From the NCBI GenBank assembly GCA_002256145.1, contig NKIP01000001.1, positions 318,090-382,089 on the forward strand: DNA of 64,000 nt, given 5' to 3'. The translations under genes and the position numbers were made by a program. The first letter of the stretch is position 1. Every line of letters starts with the position of its first letter. This stretch comes from Comamonadaceae bacterium PBBC1. Its GTDB lineage: Bacteria > Pseudomonadota > Gammaproteobacteria > Burkholderiales > Burkholderiaceae_C. Positions 51,940 through 61,020 of this stretch are shown here, piece after piece. The notes beneath the pieces were generated by a model. The model saw only the letters and a program-made list of their open reading frames with translations, did not search any database and had not been told where the DNA came from.

Positions 51940-52746
51940 ATGACCATGGACCTCTCAGCCCCCCACGACACCTTGTTGTTGCAACGCCCTGCAGAGGGCG
52001 TGCTGCAAGTGAGCCTGAACCGCCCCGATGTGGGCAACGCCATCAACACCCGCATGGGCCAGGAATTGCTGGACCTTTGGTTGCAACTGAGCAGCGATGC
52101 GCAAGGGGTGCGCTGCGTGGTGCTGACCGGTGCAGGGTCCCGCATTTTTTGCGCTGGCGGCGACCTGAAAGAGCGCAAAGGCATGACGCGTGCGCAATGG
52201 ACGCAGCAACACGAGGTGTTTGAACGCATGTCTTGGGCCTTGGTGGATTTGCCTTTGCCTGTGATAGCAGCCATCAATGGTCATGCCTACGGCGGGGGTC
52301 TGGAAATGGCCTTGTGCTGCGACTTCATGTACGCCAGCGACAACGCCCGCTTTGCCTTGCCCGAGGTGACCCTGGGCATCATGCCCGGCATGGGGGGCAC
52401 ACAAAACCTGCCCCGCGCCATCGGTGAACGCCGTGCCAAAGAACTGATGCTGACCGGGCAGGCCTTTACTGCCGAGCAAGCACTGGAGTGGGGTTTGGTC
52501 AATCAAACCCTGCCCGCCGATCAAGTGCTTGACGAAGCCCTGCGCACGGCACAGACCCTGTCCCGCAACGCCCCTTTGTCCGTTCGCCAAGTCAAAAAGT
52601 CCATCCGCTATGGTGGGCAAATGGAACTGCGCACGGCTTATCGGTTTGAGGTGGAGGCCTACAACCAGTTGGTGGACACCGAAGACCGGCACGAGGGTGT
52701 GCTGGCCTTCAACGAAAAAAGACCTCCTGTTTTCAAGGGCCGCTGA
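51940..52746 (+). CDS. Enoyl-CoA hydratase family protein
   Basis: 268-residue crotonase-fold enzyme. RIFCAGGDLKERKGM near 67-81 and INGHAYGGGLEMALCCDFMY near 109-128 (with E118 in GGGLEMAL) plus LPEVTLGIMPGMGGTQNLPRA (second glutamate present) give a complete hydratase active site, unlike the paralogue at 46796. Its stop overlaps the MmgE/PrpD start by one base (TGATG). Confidence 0.92.
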   Translation: MTMDLSAPHDTLLLQRPAEGVLQVSLNRPDVGNAINTRMGQELLDLWLQLSSDAQGVRCVVLTGAGSRIFCAGGDLKERKGMTRAQWTQQHEVFERMSWALVDLPLPVIAAINGHAYGGGLEMALCCDFMYASDNARFALPEVTLGIMPGMGGTQNLPRAIGERRAKELMLTGQAFTAEQALEWGLVNQTLPADQVLDEALRTAQTLSRNAPLSVRQVKKSIRYGGQMELRTAYRFEVEAYNQLVDTEDRHEGVLAFNEKRPPVFKGR

Positions 52747-54152
52747 TGGGCAGCCCCAGCCCCACGCCTTGGAGCGCATGGCTGGTGCAAGCCTTGCGCA
52801 AACCCGTGGGCGAGCACGACCGGCAACGCGCTGCCTTGCACCTGATCGACTGGATGGGCTGCGCGCATTTGGGGCAAAGCACCGAACTGGGTGGGGTGCT
52901 GCAGCGGTGGGCCGACAAGCAAGCGTGCGGCCCCATTTGGGTTTGTGGCCACCGTGGCTTGATGGCCGCCGAGGCGGCCCGCTGGAACGGCACTTTGGGC
53001 AGCTGCCACGAAATGGACGATGTGCACCGCGAAGCCGTGGTGCACCCGGGCGACACGGTCGTGCCTGCCGTGTTGGCCATGGCACAACGTGAAAACGCCA
53101 GTCCACAGGCCCTGCTTGATGCGCTGGTGGTGGGCTATGAAGCTGGCATTTTGCTGGGCCTGCTCAGTGGCCCCAGCCATTACGCGCACTGGTACAGCAC
53201 CGCCACAACCGGTGTGTTTGCCAGCGCCATGGCCTGCGCCCGCTTGCTGGGCCTGGACGCCACGACCACACAACACGCTTTGGCCCTAGCGGGCATGCAA
53301 TCGGCCGGTGTCTGGCAGTGCCGCCTGGAGCCGGGCTTGGCCAAACAAATGGCCACCGGGCACAGCGCACAAGCCAGTTTGGTGGCGGCCGACATGGCGG
53401 CGGCGGGCATGACCGGTCCTTTGTCCATTTTGGAAGGTCCTTTGGGTTGGCTGCAGGCCACGGGCGGGCCACTGGACGCCGGGCGTGCCGCGTCTTTGCT
53501 GCAAGGGGCACACAAAGCGCCTTGGCGTTTGCACGAGGTCAGCTTCAAGCCCTGGCCCGCTTGTCGGCATGTTCACCCGGCCATCGAATGCGCCCTGAAG
53601 CTGCACGCACAAGGTCTTTCGGCTGAACGCATCGAACATTTGCACCTCGAAACCTATGCCGTGGCCTTGTCGTTTGCGGACCAAGCTGCGCCCCAAACGC
53701 CTTTACAAGGCAAATTCAGCCTCCAGCATGGCGTGGCCTGGGCCTTGTGCCATGGCGGTTTTGGTTTGGAAGCGACACAAGCCCATGCCCTGAGCGAGCC
53801 CACCTGCACCCGCTTGCGCGAACGTGTGGAACTGAGTTGCGGCGCAGAGCAAAACCAGGCTTACCCGCAGAGGTTTGGTGCCAAGCTGCACGCTCGCTTG
53901 ACCGACGGTCAAATCTGGGTGAGCGAAGTCAGCAGCGTGCTGGGTGACCCCGAAAACCCCTTGCGCCCGGAGCAGGTCACCGACAAAGCCCGCACCTTGC
54001 TGTTGGCCAGTGGATGGTGCTCCGATACGGCCCAAGCCTTGGTGGATCAAGTTTGGGCATTGCCCCAAAGCAGCTCAATGGATGCGCTGTGGGCCTTTTT
54101 GCAGATCCGCTCAACCAGCCGTTCAAAGCGAATGCACATGCGGGTTTTTTGA
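52746..54152 (+). CDS. MmgE/PrpD family protein
   Basis: 468-residue member of the MmgE/PrpD family (2-methylcitrate dehydratase, cis-aconitate/itaconate decarboxylase fold). Family blocks: GSCHEMDDVHREAVVHPGDTVVPAVLA near 81-107 in part (quoted as CHEMDDVHREAVVHPGD), ALVVGYEAGILLG, and FKPWPACRHVHPAIECAL. It is the last gene of the nine-gene operon and converges on the amidase gene with a 9-bp gap. Substrate unknown; it is probably a di- or tricarboxylate or its derivative. Confidence 0.9.
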   Translation: MGSPSPTPWSAWLVQALRKPVGEHDRQRAALHLIDWMGCAHLGQSTELGGVLQRWADKQACGPIWVCGHRGLMAAEAARWNGTLGSCHEMDDVHREAVVHPGDTVVPAVLAMAQRENASPQALLDALVVGYEAGILLGLLSGPSHYAHWYSTATTGVFASAMACARLLGLDATTTQHALALAGMQSAGVWQCRLEPGLAKQMATGHSAQASLVAADMAAAGMTGPLSILEGPLGWLQATGGPLDAGRAASLLQGAHKAPWRLHEVSFKPWPACRHVHPAIECALKLHAQGLSAERIEHLHLETYAVALSFADQAAPQTPLQGKFSLQHGVAWALCHGGFGLEATQAHALSEPTCTRLRERVELSCGAEQNQAYPQRFGAKLHARLTDGQIWVSEVSSVLGDPENPLRPEQVTDKARTLLLASGWCSDTAQALVDQVWALPQSSSMDALWAFLQIRSTSRSKRMHMRVF

Positions 54153-54161
54153 CGCGATTTT

Positions 54162-55490
54162 TCAGGCCCAAAAACTGTCCATGGCGCAAGCCAGCGACAA
54201 CAACTTTTCGTCTTGGCCCGGAGCGGCCAGCCATTGGCATGACACAGGCAAGCCGTCTGTCGGGCAAGGAAAGGACAAGGCGGGAGCCCCCAGGATGTTG
54301 GCCAGGCACGCCCAGTCGGCTTGGCTGGCAGGTGCGGCTTCGGTGTGGGCAAAGCTGGTGTGCGGTGTGGTGGGCAACAACAATACATCCACATCAGCAA
54401 ACAAATCACTGGCCTGCGCCCGCATGTCCAAAATTGCAGCCCGACTGGTGGCCCGTTTTTCAGGGCTCAGTCGGGCACCGTAGTTGAGCATTTTTTGCAA
54501 ACCCGGGCTCAAGCCGGTCAGCTCAGGACCCAATGCATCCATCCAGTACTCGGCCCCTTCCCACTCGCTCATCAACAAGGCGTGCAAGCGGCTGGCAGCG
54601 GGCACCCAATCGGGCCACTGCAGCGTGCGCACTTGCGCCCCCCGGGCTTGCAAACGCGCTTGTGTGTTCTGCCACGCCTGATGGACAGCTGCGTCCATTT
54701 CGACTTCTGAGGCTTGCGGCAAGATGCCCACGCGCAAGCCCTGCCAAATGTTGGTGCTTGTCTCGGGTGCCCGGCTCAGCCCCAACAGGCAAGCGGCCGC
54801 CTCGGCCAAGTCACGCCCGGTTCTGGCCAGTGGACCGGCCACATCGAGTGTGGGGCTCAAAGGCACGATGCCTTGCATGTTCAGGCGCTGACGCGTGGGA
54901 ATCAAGCCCAACACACCACAATAAGCGGCGGGAATGCGCACCGAGCCCATGGTGTCGGTGCCCATGGCCAGTGGGCACAAATGATCGGCCACAGCGGCTG
55001 CAGAGCCCCCACTGGAGCCGCCCGGTGTGTAGCCCTCACGCTGGGGGTTGATGCAACGGCCATACACGGGGTTGTCGGTGGTGGCCCCCAAAGCGGCTTC
55101 GTGCATGTTGAGCTTGCCCAACAAGACCATGCCCGCATCGCGCAACTTGACGTAGACCGGCGCATCTTGCTGCGGCCAGCGCTGTGCATAGGCGGCCGTG
55201 CCTGCCGTGCAGGGCATGCCGACCACATCGATGTTGTCTTTCAAGGCCAAAGGCACCCCGTCGAGTGGCCCCAGCGGCTGGCCCTTGGCCCAACGCTGGG
55301 CACTGGCTTGGGCTTGTTGCAAAGCCAGCTCGGTGCACACATGGACAAAGGCATGCAGCCTCGGGTTGCGCTGCGCGATGCGTGCCAAATGTGCTTGCAT
55401 CACCGCCACCGGGTCGGTCTGGCCCAAGGCATAGGCTTGGTGCAGGTCTGTAGCGCTCAAAAGGGTCAGGTCGGTGTGCATGGTGTTCAC
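54162..55490 (-). CDS. Amidase (amidase signature family)
   Basis: 442-residue amide hydrolase. The Ser-cisSer-Lys triad is visible: lysine in LALKDNIDVVG near 81-91, GGSSGGSAAAVA near 157-168 with the two serines. It hydrolyses an unknown amide to acid and ammonia. Start GTG at 55490 or ATG at 55481. It lies 3 bp after the DMT gene and faces the CoA-transferase operon tail to tail; in context it could open a half-amide made by the CE4-family enzyme (inference). Confidence 0.93.
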   Translation of the reverse strand: MNTMHTDLTLLSATDLHQAYALGQTDPVAVMQAHLARIAQRNPRLHAFVHVCTELALQQAQASAQRWAKGQPLGPLDGVPLALKDNIDVVGMPCTAGTAAYAQRWPQQDAPVYVKLRDAGMVLLGKLNMHEAALGATTDNPVYGRCINPQREGYTPGGSSGGSAAAVADHLCPLAMGTDTMGSVRIPAAYCGVLGLIPTRQRLNMQGIVPLSPTLDVAGPLARTGRDLAEAAACLLGLSRAPETSTNIWQGLRVGILPQASEVEMDAAVHQAWQNTQARLQARGAQVRTLQWPDWVPAASRLHALLMSEWEGAEYWMDALGPELTGLSPGLQKMLNYGARLSPEKRATSRAAILDMRAQASDLFADVDVLLLPTTPHTSFAHTEAAPASQADWACLANILGAPALSFPCPTDGLPVSCQWLAAPGQDEKLLSLACAMDSFWA

Positions 55491-55493
55491 GAC

Positions 55494-56387
55494 TCAAGGC
55501 TGGGGCGTGCGGCTGGGCCACAACACAGAGGCGATGGCCACCACAATCAACACAATGGCCGCCCAGTCCTGCCAGTGCAAGACCTCGTTTAAAAAATAAG
55601 CCCCGCTGAAAACCCCCAGCACCGGGATGAACATCACACTCAGTGTGGAGGCCAAGGGCGGCAAGTTTCTGGCCAATGACAACCATGCAGCTTGGGCAAA
55701 CACAAACACCCCAAACGCGTTGTAAACCACCGATGCCCAGGTCACGGCCGGGGGCGGTCCCCAGTCGTCACGCTCAAACACAAAGGCCAAACAACTCATC
55801 AGCAAAGTACTCATGCAGGTCATCCAGAACACGATGGTCAGAGTTGGCACCTGGATGCGGGTGTGCCGAATTTGTTGCGTGCCCAAGCCCCAAAAAGCTG
55901 CGGCCACCAGCCCCAGCGCCACACCCAGCGGTTTGCCCGCGATGGTGCTGAACTCATGCCACAGCAAGAGGACCACCCCCAGCAAGGCCGCGGCCAGCCC
56001 CAACCAACCGCGCCACTTGAGCACCGCGCCGTAGGCCGCCACACCAAACAGGGCCGAGAAAATCGGCATGGTGTAGCCCAAGATGGCCGCCCGCCCACTC
56101 GACAGATTTTGCACCGCCAAAATGATCAACACATGCCAGATCAGCATGTTGGTCGCAGCCAAAATGAACAGCTCTCGCCAGTCAGATTGCGGGATCTTGA
56201 AGGGAATTTTTTTGACGTAGAGCACCAGCGCCAAAAACGGCAAGCCCATCCACATGCTCAAACTGCGAAACGAGAGCGGTGGAAAATAGCTCACCCCCAG
56301 CTTGAGCATGGGCCAGTTGAAGCCCCAGACCAGCGTCAAAGTGACGAGCAATGTGATTTGTTGTCGGCTGAGGGTCATGCAGGTCAT
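55494..56387 (-). CDS. EamA/DMT-family transporter
   Basis: 297-residue inner-membrane protein with ten hydrophobic helices in two EamA repeats, as expected for drug/metabolite exporters. VWGFNWPMLKLGVSYFPPL near the start is typical. Possible starts are the ATG codons at 56387 and 56378. Cotranscribed with the amidase gene (3-bp gap). The 143 bp before it to lpxC contain no gene. Confidence 0.9.
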   Translation of the reverse strand: MTCMTLSRQQITLLVTLTLVWGFNWPMLKLGVSYFPPLSFRSLSMWMGLPFLALVLYVKKIPFKIPQSDWRELFILAATNMLIWHVLIILAVQNLSSGRAAILGYTMPIFSALFGVAAYGAVLKWRGWLGLAAALLGVVLLLWHEFSTIAGKPLGVALGLVAAAFWGLGTQQIRHTRIQVPTLTIVFWMTCMSTLLMSCLAFVFERDDWGPPPAVTWASVVYNAFGVFVFAQAAWLSLARNLPPLASTLSVMFIPVLGVFSGAYFLNEVLHWQDWAAIVLIVVAIASVLWPSRTPQP

Positions 56388-56530
56388 GTTATCGCAAGGC
56401 CTCTTTGCCCCCTGATTCACCCGTGACAGGGGCCATGGCGTGCCTTGGTGGTGCGCGTGCCATCGCCCACGGGGTGGGCGCCTACAAAATCAAAATACAC
56501 ACATGGCCGACACAACCATGGGCCAGAGTC

Positions 56531-57454
56531 TTACCAAGCGGGCTGCAAAGCGGCAAAACCTTTGGGCGCTTGACTGGCTCTGTCAAACGTCACGATCTCA
56601 TAGGCGTCGGGTTGGGCCAGCAGTGCTCGCAGGAGCTGGTTGTTCATGGCGTGGCCCGAGCGAAAGGCACTGTAGGCGGCCAGCAGGGGTTTGCCCACGA
56701 TGTACAGGTCGCCCATGGCGTCGAGGATTTTGTGCTTCACAAACTCGTCGTCGTAGCGCAGGCCATCGGCGTTCAGCACCTTGTAGTCGTCCATGACGAT
56801 GGCGTTGTCCAGTCCTCCGCCCAGCGCCAGTCCATTGGCACGCATCATTTCCACGTCTTTGGTAAAGCCAAAGGTGCGGGCCCGGGCAATGTCACGCGAA
56901 TACACCCCCTCGGACATGTCGAACACCACCTGCTGCCCGGTCGAGTCGACAGCAGGGTGGCGAAAATCGATTTCAAAACTGAGTTTGTAGCCGTGAAAGG
57001 GTTCGAGTTTGGCCCACTTGATGTTGTTGCCCTCACCTTCGCTGACCTGCACGGTTTTGAGCACGCGCAAAAAGCGCTTGGGTGCGTTTTGCTCGACGAT
57101 GCCTGCGCTTTGCAGCAAAAACACAAACGACGAGGCCGAGCCGTCCAAAATGGGCACCTCTTCGGCGGTGATGTCGACATACAGGTTGTCAATGCCCAAG
57201 CCTGCGCAGGCCGACATGAGGTGCTCCACCGTGAACACCTTGGCTTGCCCGACCGAGATGGTGGAGGCCAGACGGGTGTCGGTCACCGACTCGGCACGCA
57301 CGGGAATGTCCACCGGCTCAGGCAAGTCCACACGCCTGAACACGATGCCGGTGTCGGGTGCGGCTGGCCGCAGTGTCAATTCGACACGTTGGCCACTGTG
57401 CAAACCCACGCCAACGGCCTGGGTGAGGGTTTTGAGGGTGCGTTGAGCAAGCAT
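56531..57454 (-). CDS. lpxC: UDP-3-O-acyl-N-acetylglucosamine deacetylase LpxC
   Basis: Committed step of lipid A synthesis, zinc enzyme in the cytoplasm. 307 residues. Zinc ligands H78 (TVEHLMSA), H237 and D241 ([11 protein letters not shown]) and catalytic H264 region ([11 protein letters not shown]). GVGLHSG near 15-21 is the family start motif. It is the last gene of the dcw cluster, separated from ftsZ by 164 bp that hold a hairpin and probably its own promoter. Confidence 0.97.
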   Translation of the reverse strand: MLAQRTLKTLTQAVGVGLHSGQRVELTLRPAAPDTGIVFRRVDLPEPVDIPVRAESVTDTRLASTISVGQAKVFTVEHLMSACAGLGIDNLYVDITAEEVPILDGSASSFVFLLQSAGIVEQNAPKRFLRVLKTVQVSEGEGNNIKWAKLEPFHGYKLSFEIDFRHPAVDSTGQQVVFDMSEGVYSRDIARARTFGFTKDVEMMRANGLALGGGLDNAIVMDDYKVLNADGLRYDDEFVKHKILDAMGDLYIVGKPLLAAYSAFRSGHAMNNQLLRALLAQPDAYEIVTFDRASQAPKGFAALQPAW

Positions 57455-57558
57455 GAAAGCATTTTAATTCGCAGGCATGGGCCTCGTGCTGACAGGAATT
57501 GCCAAGTGATGCTTTGGATGACGATTCTTGATGGCCTGTTTTTTCAAGCCTAGAAATA

Positions 57559-57586
57559 GTACCAAACGGTCATCACCGTCTGGCAC
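57559..57586 (-). terminator. Hairpin after ftsZ, possible weak terminator
   Basis: Read as minus-strand RNA the arms GUGCCAGACGGU and ACCGUUUGGUAC form a 12-bp stem with two G-U pairs around GAUG. The same arms on the plus strand would have two mismatches (A-C type), so the structure fits ftsZ-directed transcription. UAUUUCU follows, a poor U-tract. It is 32 bp after the ftsZ stop. Confidence 0.5.
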
Positions 57587-57618
57587 TGTGGCTTGCACTG
57601 AAAAGCGTTCTTTAGAAC

Positions 57619-58830
57619 TCAATCAGCTTGTTTACGCAAAAATGCAGGGATTTCAATGTCGTCCATGCCAGCATTGACCATGCCATCTACACGTGCTGCT
57701 GCATTGGTGCGGATGTTGCGCCAAACCGCCGGGGTGTTCATGGTTCCCGCTGAGCTGGATGCCGTTTTCAAGGTAGGTACCACCACATCTTGACTGCCCA
57801 TCAAAAAATTGGCGGTGTCCGCGCCGTTGCCCGTGCGCAGGACCTCAAGGACTGGACGAGCCACAGCTTTGCGGGACAAGCCTGTCGCCACCACGGTGAC
57901 ACGGATGTCATCGCCCAAACTTTCATCATAGGCAGTGCCATAAATCACGTGTGCGTCCTCAGAAGCACAGGCTCGGATGGTATTCATGGCTTGTTTGGAT
58001 TCAGCCAACTTCAAGGAGCCTTTGGCCGCGCTGATCAGCACCAAAACACCCCGTGCACCTTTGAGGTCAACGCCTTCAAGCAGCGGGCAAGCCACAGCTT
58101 GCTCGGCGGCAATGCGCGCACGGTCGGGGCCGCTGGCGGCTGCCGTGCCCATCATGGCTTTGCCAGGCTCACCCATCACAGTGCGCACGTCTTCAAAGTC
58201 AACGTTCACATGACCTGGCACATTGATGATTTCAGCAATGCCCCCCACTGCGTTTTTGAGAACATCGTTGGCATGAGCAAACGCTTCATCCTGGGTCATG
58301 TCATCGCCACCTGGGAGCTCAAGCAGCTTCTCGTTGAGCACCACAATCAATGAATCAACACTGGCCTCTAGCTCGAGCATTCCTTGGTCTGCATTGCTCA
58401 TGCGGCGGTTGCCTTCAAAATCGAAGGGTTTGGTCACCACACCCACGGTCAAAATGCCCATTTCCTTGGCAATCCGTGCGATGACAGGTGCAGCACCGGT
58501 CCCAGTGCCCCCACCCATGCCTGCAGTGATGAACAGCATGTGTGCACCTTCAATGGCGCTGCGAATATCAGCCTCGGCTGCCAAGGCGGCTTCCCGCCCT
58601 TTGTCTGGCTTACTGCCTGCACCCAGACCGGTTTGTCCTAATTGAATGAATCGATGCGCTGCGCTGCGGGCCAAGGCTTGTGCGTCGGTGTTGGCACAGA
58701 TGAACTCAACGCCTTGAACCTGGCGCTCAATCATGTGCTCAACAGCGTTACCGCCACCTCCGCCAACCCCAATCACTTTGATCTGGGTGCCTTGGTTGAA
58801 CTCTTCGGTTTGGATCATTTCTATGGTCAT
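57619..58830 (-). CDS. ftsZ: Cell division protein FtsZ
   Basis: Tubulin-like GTPase that forms the division ring. 403 residues. VIGVGGGGGNAVEHM near 19-33, the tubulin signature GGGTGTGAAPV near 107-117, the T7 loop NADQGMLELEASVDS region (150-165), and the conserved C-terminal tail DDIEIPAFLRKQ that binds FtsA/ZipA. Standard in all parts. Preceded by a 131-bp gap with a hairpin at the ftsA end. Confidence 0.98.
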   Translation of the reverse strand: MTIEMIQTEEFNQGTQIKVIGVGGGGGNAVEHMIERQVQGVEFICANTDAQALARSAAHRFIQLGQTGLGAGSKPDKGREAALAAEADIRSAIEGAHMLFITAGMGGGTGTGAAPVIARIAKEMGILTVGVVTKPFDFEGNRRMSNADQGMLELEASVDSLIVVLNEKLLELPGGDDMTQDEAFAHANDVLKNAVGGIAEIINVPGHVNVDFEDVRTVMGEPGKAMMGTAAASGPDRARIAAEQAVACPLLEGVDLKGARGVLVLISAAKGSLKLAESKQAMNTIRACASEDAHVIYGTAYDESLGDDIRVTVVATGLSRKAVARPVLEVLRTGNGADTANFLMGSQDVVVPTLKTASSSAGTMNTPAVWRNIRTNAAARVDGMVNAGMDDIEIPAFLRKQAD

Positions 58831-58940
58831 GGTGCTATCCTAAATCTGATTGTCTGAAGTTGTCTGTTGATCTCAAATTTTTTTATTCAAGATCTCAATG
58901 TCTTGATGAATGTTACGGTGGGGTGGGCTCGCTCGGGCCA

Positions 58941-58972
58941 GGAATTTTTTGATCCAGCTCATCAAAAATTCC
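58941..58972. promoter_or_regulatory. Hairpin across the ftsA stop codon
   Basis: GGAATTTTTTGAT and ATCAAAAATTCC form a stem of about 12 bp (one bulge) around CCAGCTC. It includes the ftsA stop codon at 58962-58964. It lies 110 bp before the ftsZ start. It may pause or attenuate transcription, or protect an mRNA end, between ftsA and ftsZ. AT-rich stem, so only moderately stable. Confidence 0.5.
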
Positions 58973-60191
58973 CCACAATAAAGTCTTTGAAACGACCAAA
59001 TGCGTTGTTCACCGAACTCTTCTTTTGTGTCACCTTGTATCCTCGCAACCGGGCTAAGCGAGCTTCTTCCAGCAGTCCCATGACGGTAGCAGCCCTGGGT
59101 TGACTCACCATATCGGCCAAACTGCCAGCGTATTTAGGAAGACCTCGCCGCACTGGCTTGAGAAAAATGTCCTCCCCCAACTCGACCATGCCCGGCATGA
59201 CAGCACTGCCACCTGTCAGCACAATGCCCGATGACAGGACTTCTTCATAACCCGACTCACGAATGACTTGGTGCACCAAAGAAAAAATTTCTTCAATGCG
59301 TGGCTCAATCACACCTGCCAAAGCTTGCTTGCTCAACATGCGTGGGCCACGATCCCCCAGTCCTGGTACTTCAACCTGAGCTTCGGGGTCGGCCAGCAAT
59401 TGTTTGGCATACCCGCTTTCCACCTTGATGTCTTCAGCATCTTTGGTAGGCGTGCGCAAAGCCATGGCGATGTCGCTGGTGATCAGGTCACCAGCAATTG
59501 GAATAACGGCTGTATGTCGAATCGATCCATTGGAAAAAATGGCCACATCAGTGGTACCAGCACCAATGTCCACACACACCACACCCAGTTCACGCTCGTC
59601 TTCAGACAACACCGCCAAGCTCGAAGATTGGGGGTTGAGAAGCAACTGGTCCACCTCCAGACCACAGCGGCGTACACATTTGATGATGTTTTCAGCTGCG
59701 CTTTGTGCCCCAGTGACAATGTGGACCTTGGCCTCTAGGCGCATACCGCTCATGCCAATGGGCTCCTTGACCTCCTGACCATCGATCACGAACTCCTGTG
59801 GTGCCACAAGCAGCAATCGCTGATCGCTTGAAATGTTGATGGCGCGAGCAGTTTCCATGACACGTGCAACATCAGCTTGCGTCACTTCTTTGTCCTTGAT
59901 GGCCACCATGCCACTGGAGTTCAAACCGCGAATGTGACTGCCTGTGATGCCACAATTGACATGCACGATTTTGCAATCCGCCATCAGTTCTGCCTCTTTC
60001 AGTGCTTGCTGAATGCTTTGCACTGTGGCGTCGATGTTCACGACCACGCCGCGTTTGAGTCCATTGCCAGGCGCTATGCCCAAACCTGCAATTTTCAAAG
60101 ATCCATCTGGCAACACTTCGGCTACCACGGCCATGACTTTGGAGGTTCCAATGTCCAAACCGATCACCAAGTCTTTGTATTCTTTTGCCAT
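58962..60191 (-). CDS. ftsA: Cell division protein FtsA
   Basis: Actin-like ATPase that anchors FtsZ to the membrane. 409 residues. Actin-fold motifs GLDIGTSKVMAVVAE near 9-23, GVVCVDIGAGTTDVAIFSNG near 203-222, and VLTGGSAVMPGM near 348-359. The C-terminal amphipathic anchor is FGRFKDFIVGNF. I prefer the ATG at 60191 to a GTG nine bases earlier because GGTGAT stands at a better distance. 40 bp after ftsQ. Confidence 0.97.
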   Translation of the reverse strand: MAKEYKDLVIGLDIGTSKVMAVVAEVLPDGSLKIAGLGIAPGNGLKRGVVVNIDATVQSIQQALKEAELMADCKIVHVNCGITGSHIRGLNSSGMVAIKDKEVTQADVARVMETARAINISSDQRLLLVAPQEFVIDGQEVKEPIGMSGMRLEAKVHIVTGAQSAAENIIKCVRRCGLEVDQLLLNPQSSSLAVLSEDERELGVVCVDIGAGTTDVAIFSNGSIRHTAVIPIAGDLITSDIAMALRTPTKDAEDIKVESGYAKQLLADPEAQVEVPGLGDRGPRMLSKQALAGVIEPRIEEIFSLVHQVIRESGYEEVLSSGIVLTGGSAVMPGMVELGEDIFLKPVRRGLPKYAGSLADMVSQPRAATVMGLLEEARLARLRGYKVTQKKSSVNNAFGRFKDFIVGNF

Positions 60192-60231
60192 TTCAATCAC
60201 CGTTTCCGTTGTATTTCCAAACCCTGAACGC

Positions 60232-61020
60232 TCATGGTTTTTTTTTGTTGTCTGTGTCTAAGGTGCTGACGCCTCGCAGTCGCAATGCGTAACCATCCTT
60301 GTGTCGCAAATCTGCACCCGCCAACGCTGTGGCTGTTCGACCGTAACGTGTGGTCACTTGAGTCAACGTTTTGAAGAAAAGATTCAAACGGGCCACCAAC
60401 TCGGCATCGGTTCCGCGCCCCAACTCAAGGACAGCACCATGTTCTGTCAACACCCGCCAACCACCTCGGGGTGTCAATTCAAGTTGATCAATGTCCATAT
60501 TGACTGCCGCAAAAAGTGGACTCAATACCTTGAACATGCGTGCGACCGTGAGCGATTGGTCTGCCGGGCCTTTCATGCGAGGCAGTTTGTCCACATCCAG
60601 GTCATCTGTATTGGCCTCAAAAATTTGTCCCTGCTCATTGAGCAAAGTGCTTGCTCCCTCTTCGCCCCACAAGGCCAAGGCTTGATGCTCTTGCAAGACT
60701 GCTCGCAATCGATTCGGAAAATCTCTGTGCACCACCGCCACACGCACCCAAGGTACGGTCTGAAAGATGTCTCGGGTTTGATTCAAATCGATCGTAAAAA
60801 AATTACCTTGCAATTGCGGCATGACATGCGCCTGCAAAGTCAATGCGTTGTTGCGCGTGACCTCGCCCTGCACTGATACCGAGTGAATCGCAAACATTGG
60901 ATGCCTGAACAACCACCACACCCCGCTGCCCACCAACAAGCTCAACACCACCACCAGCAACAGTGCGGTAGCGATGTTCATGAGCCGAACATCAACAGGC
61001 ATGAGGGTACCTTGTTTCAT
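60232..61020 (-). CDS. ftsQ: Cell division protein FtsQ
   Basis: Bitopic divisome protein linking cytoplasmic and periplasmic parts. 262 residues: short cytoplasmic tail, one helix near 18-38 ([20 protein letters not shown]), the POTRA domain ([12 protein letters not shown]... in part [15 protein letters not shown]), then the beta domain ([21 protein letters not shown]). The start overlaps the ddlB stop (ATGA). Confidence 0.95.
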   Translation of the reverse strand: MKQGTLMPVDVRLMNIATALLLVVVLSLLVGSGVWWLFRHPMFAIHSVSVQGEVTRNNALTLQAHVMPQLQGNFFTIDLNQTRDIFQTVPWVRVAVVHRDFPNRLRAVLQEHQALALWGEEGASTLLNEQGQIFEANTDDLDVDKLPRMKGPADQSLTVARMFKVLSPLFAAVNMDIDQLELTPRGGWRVLTEHGAVLELGRGTDAELVARLNLFFKTLTQVTTRYGRTATALAGADLRHKDGYALRLRGVSTLDTDNKKKP

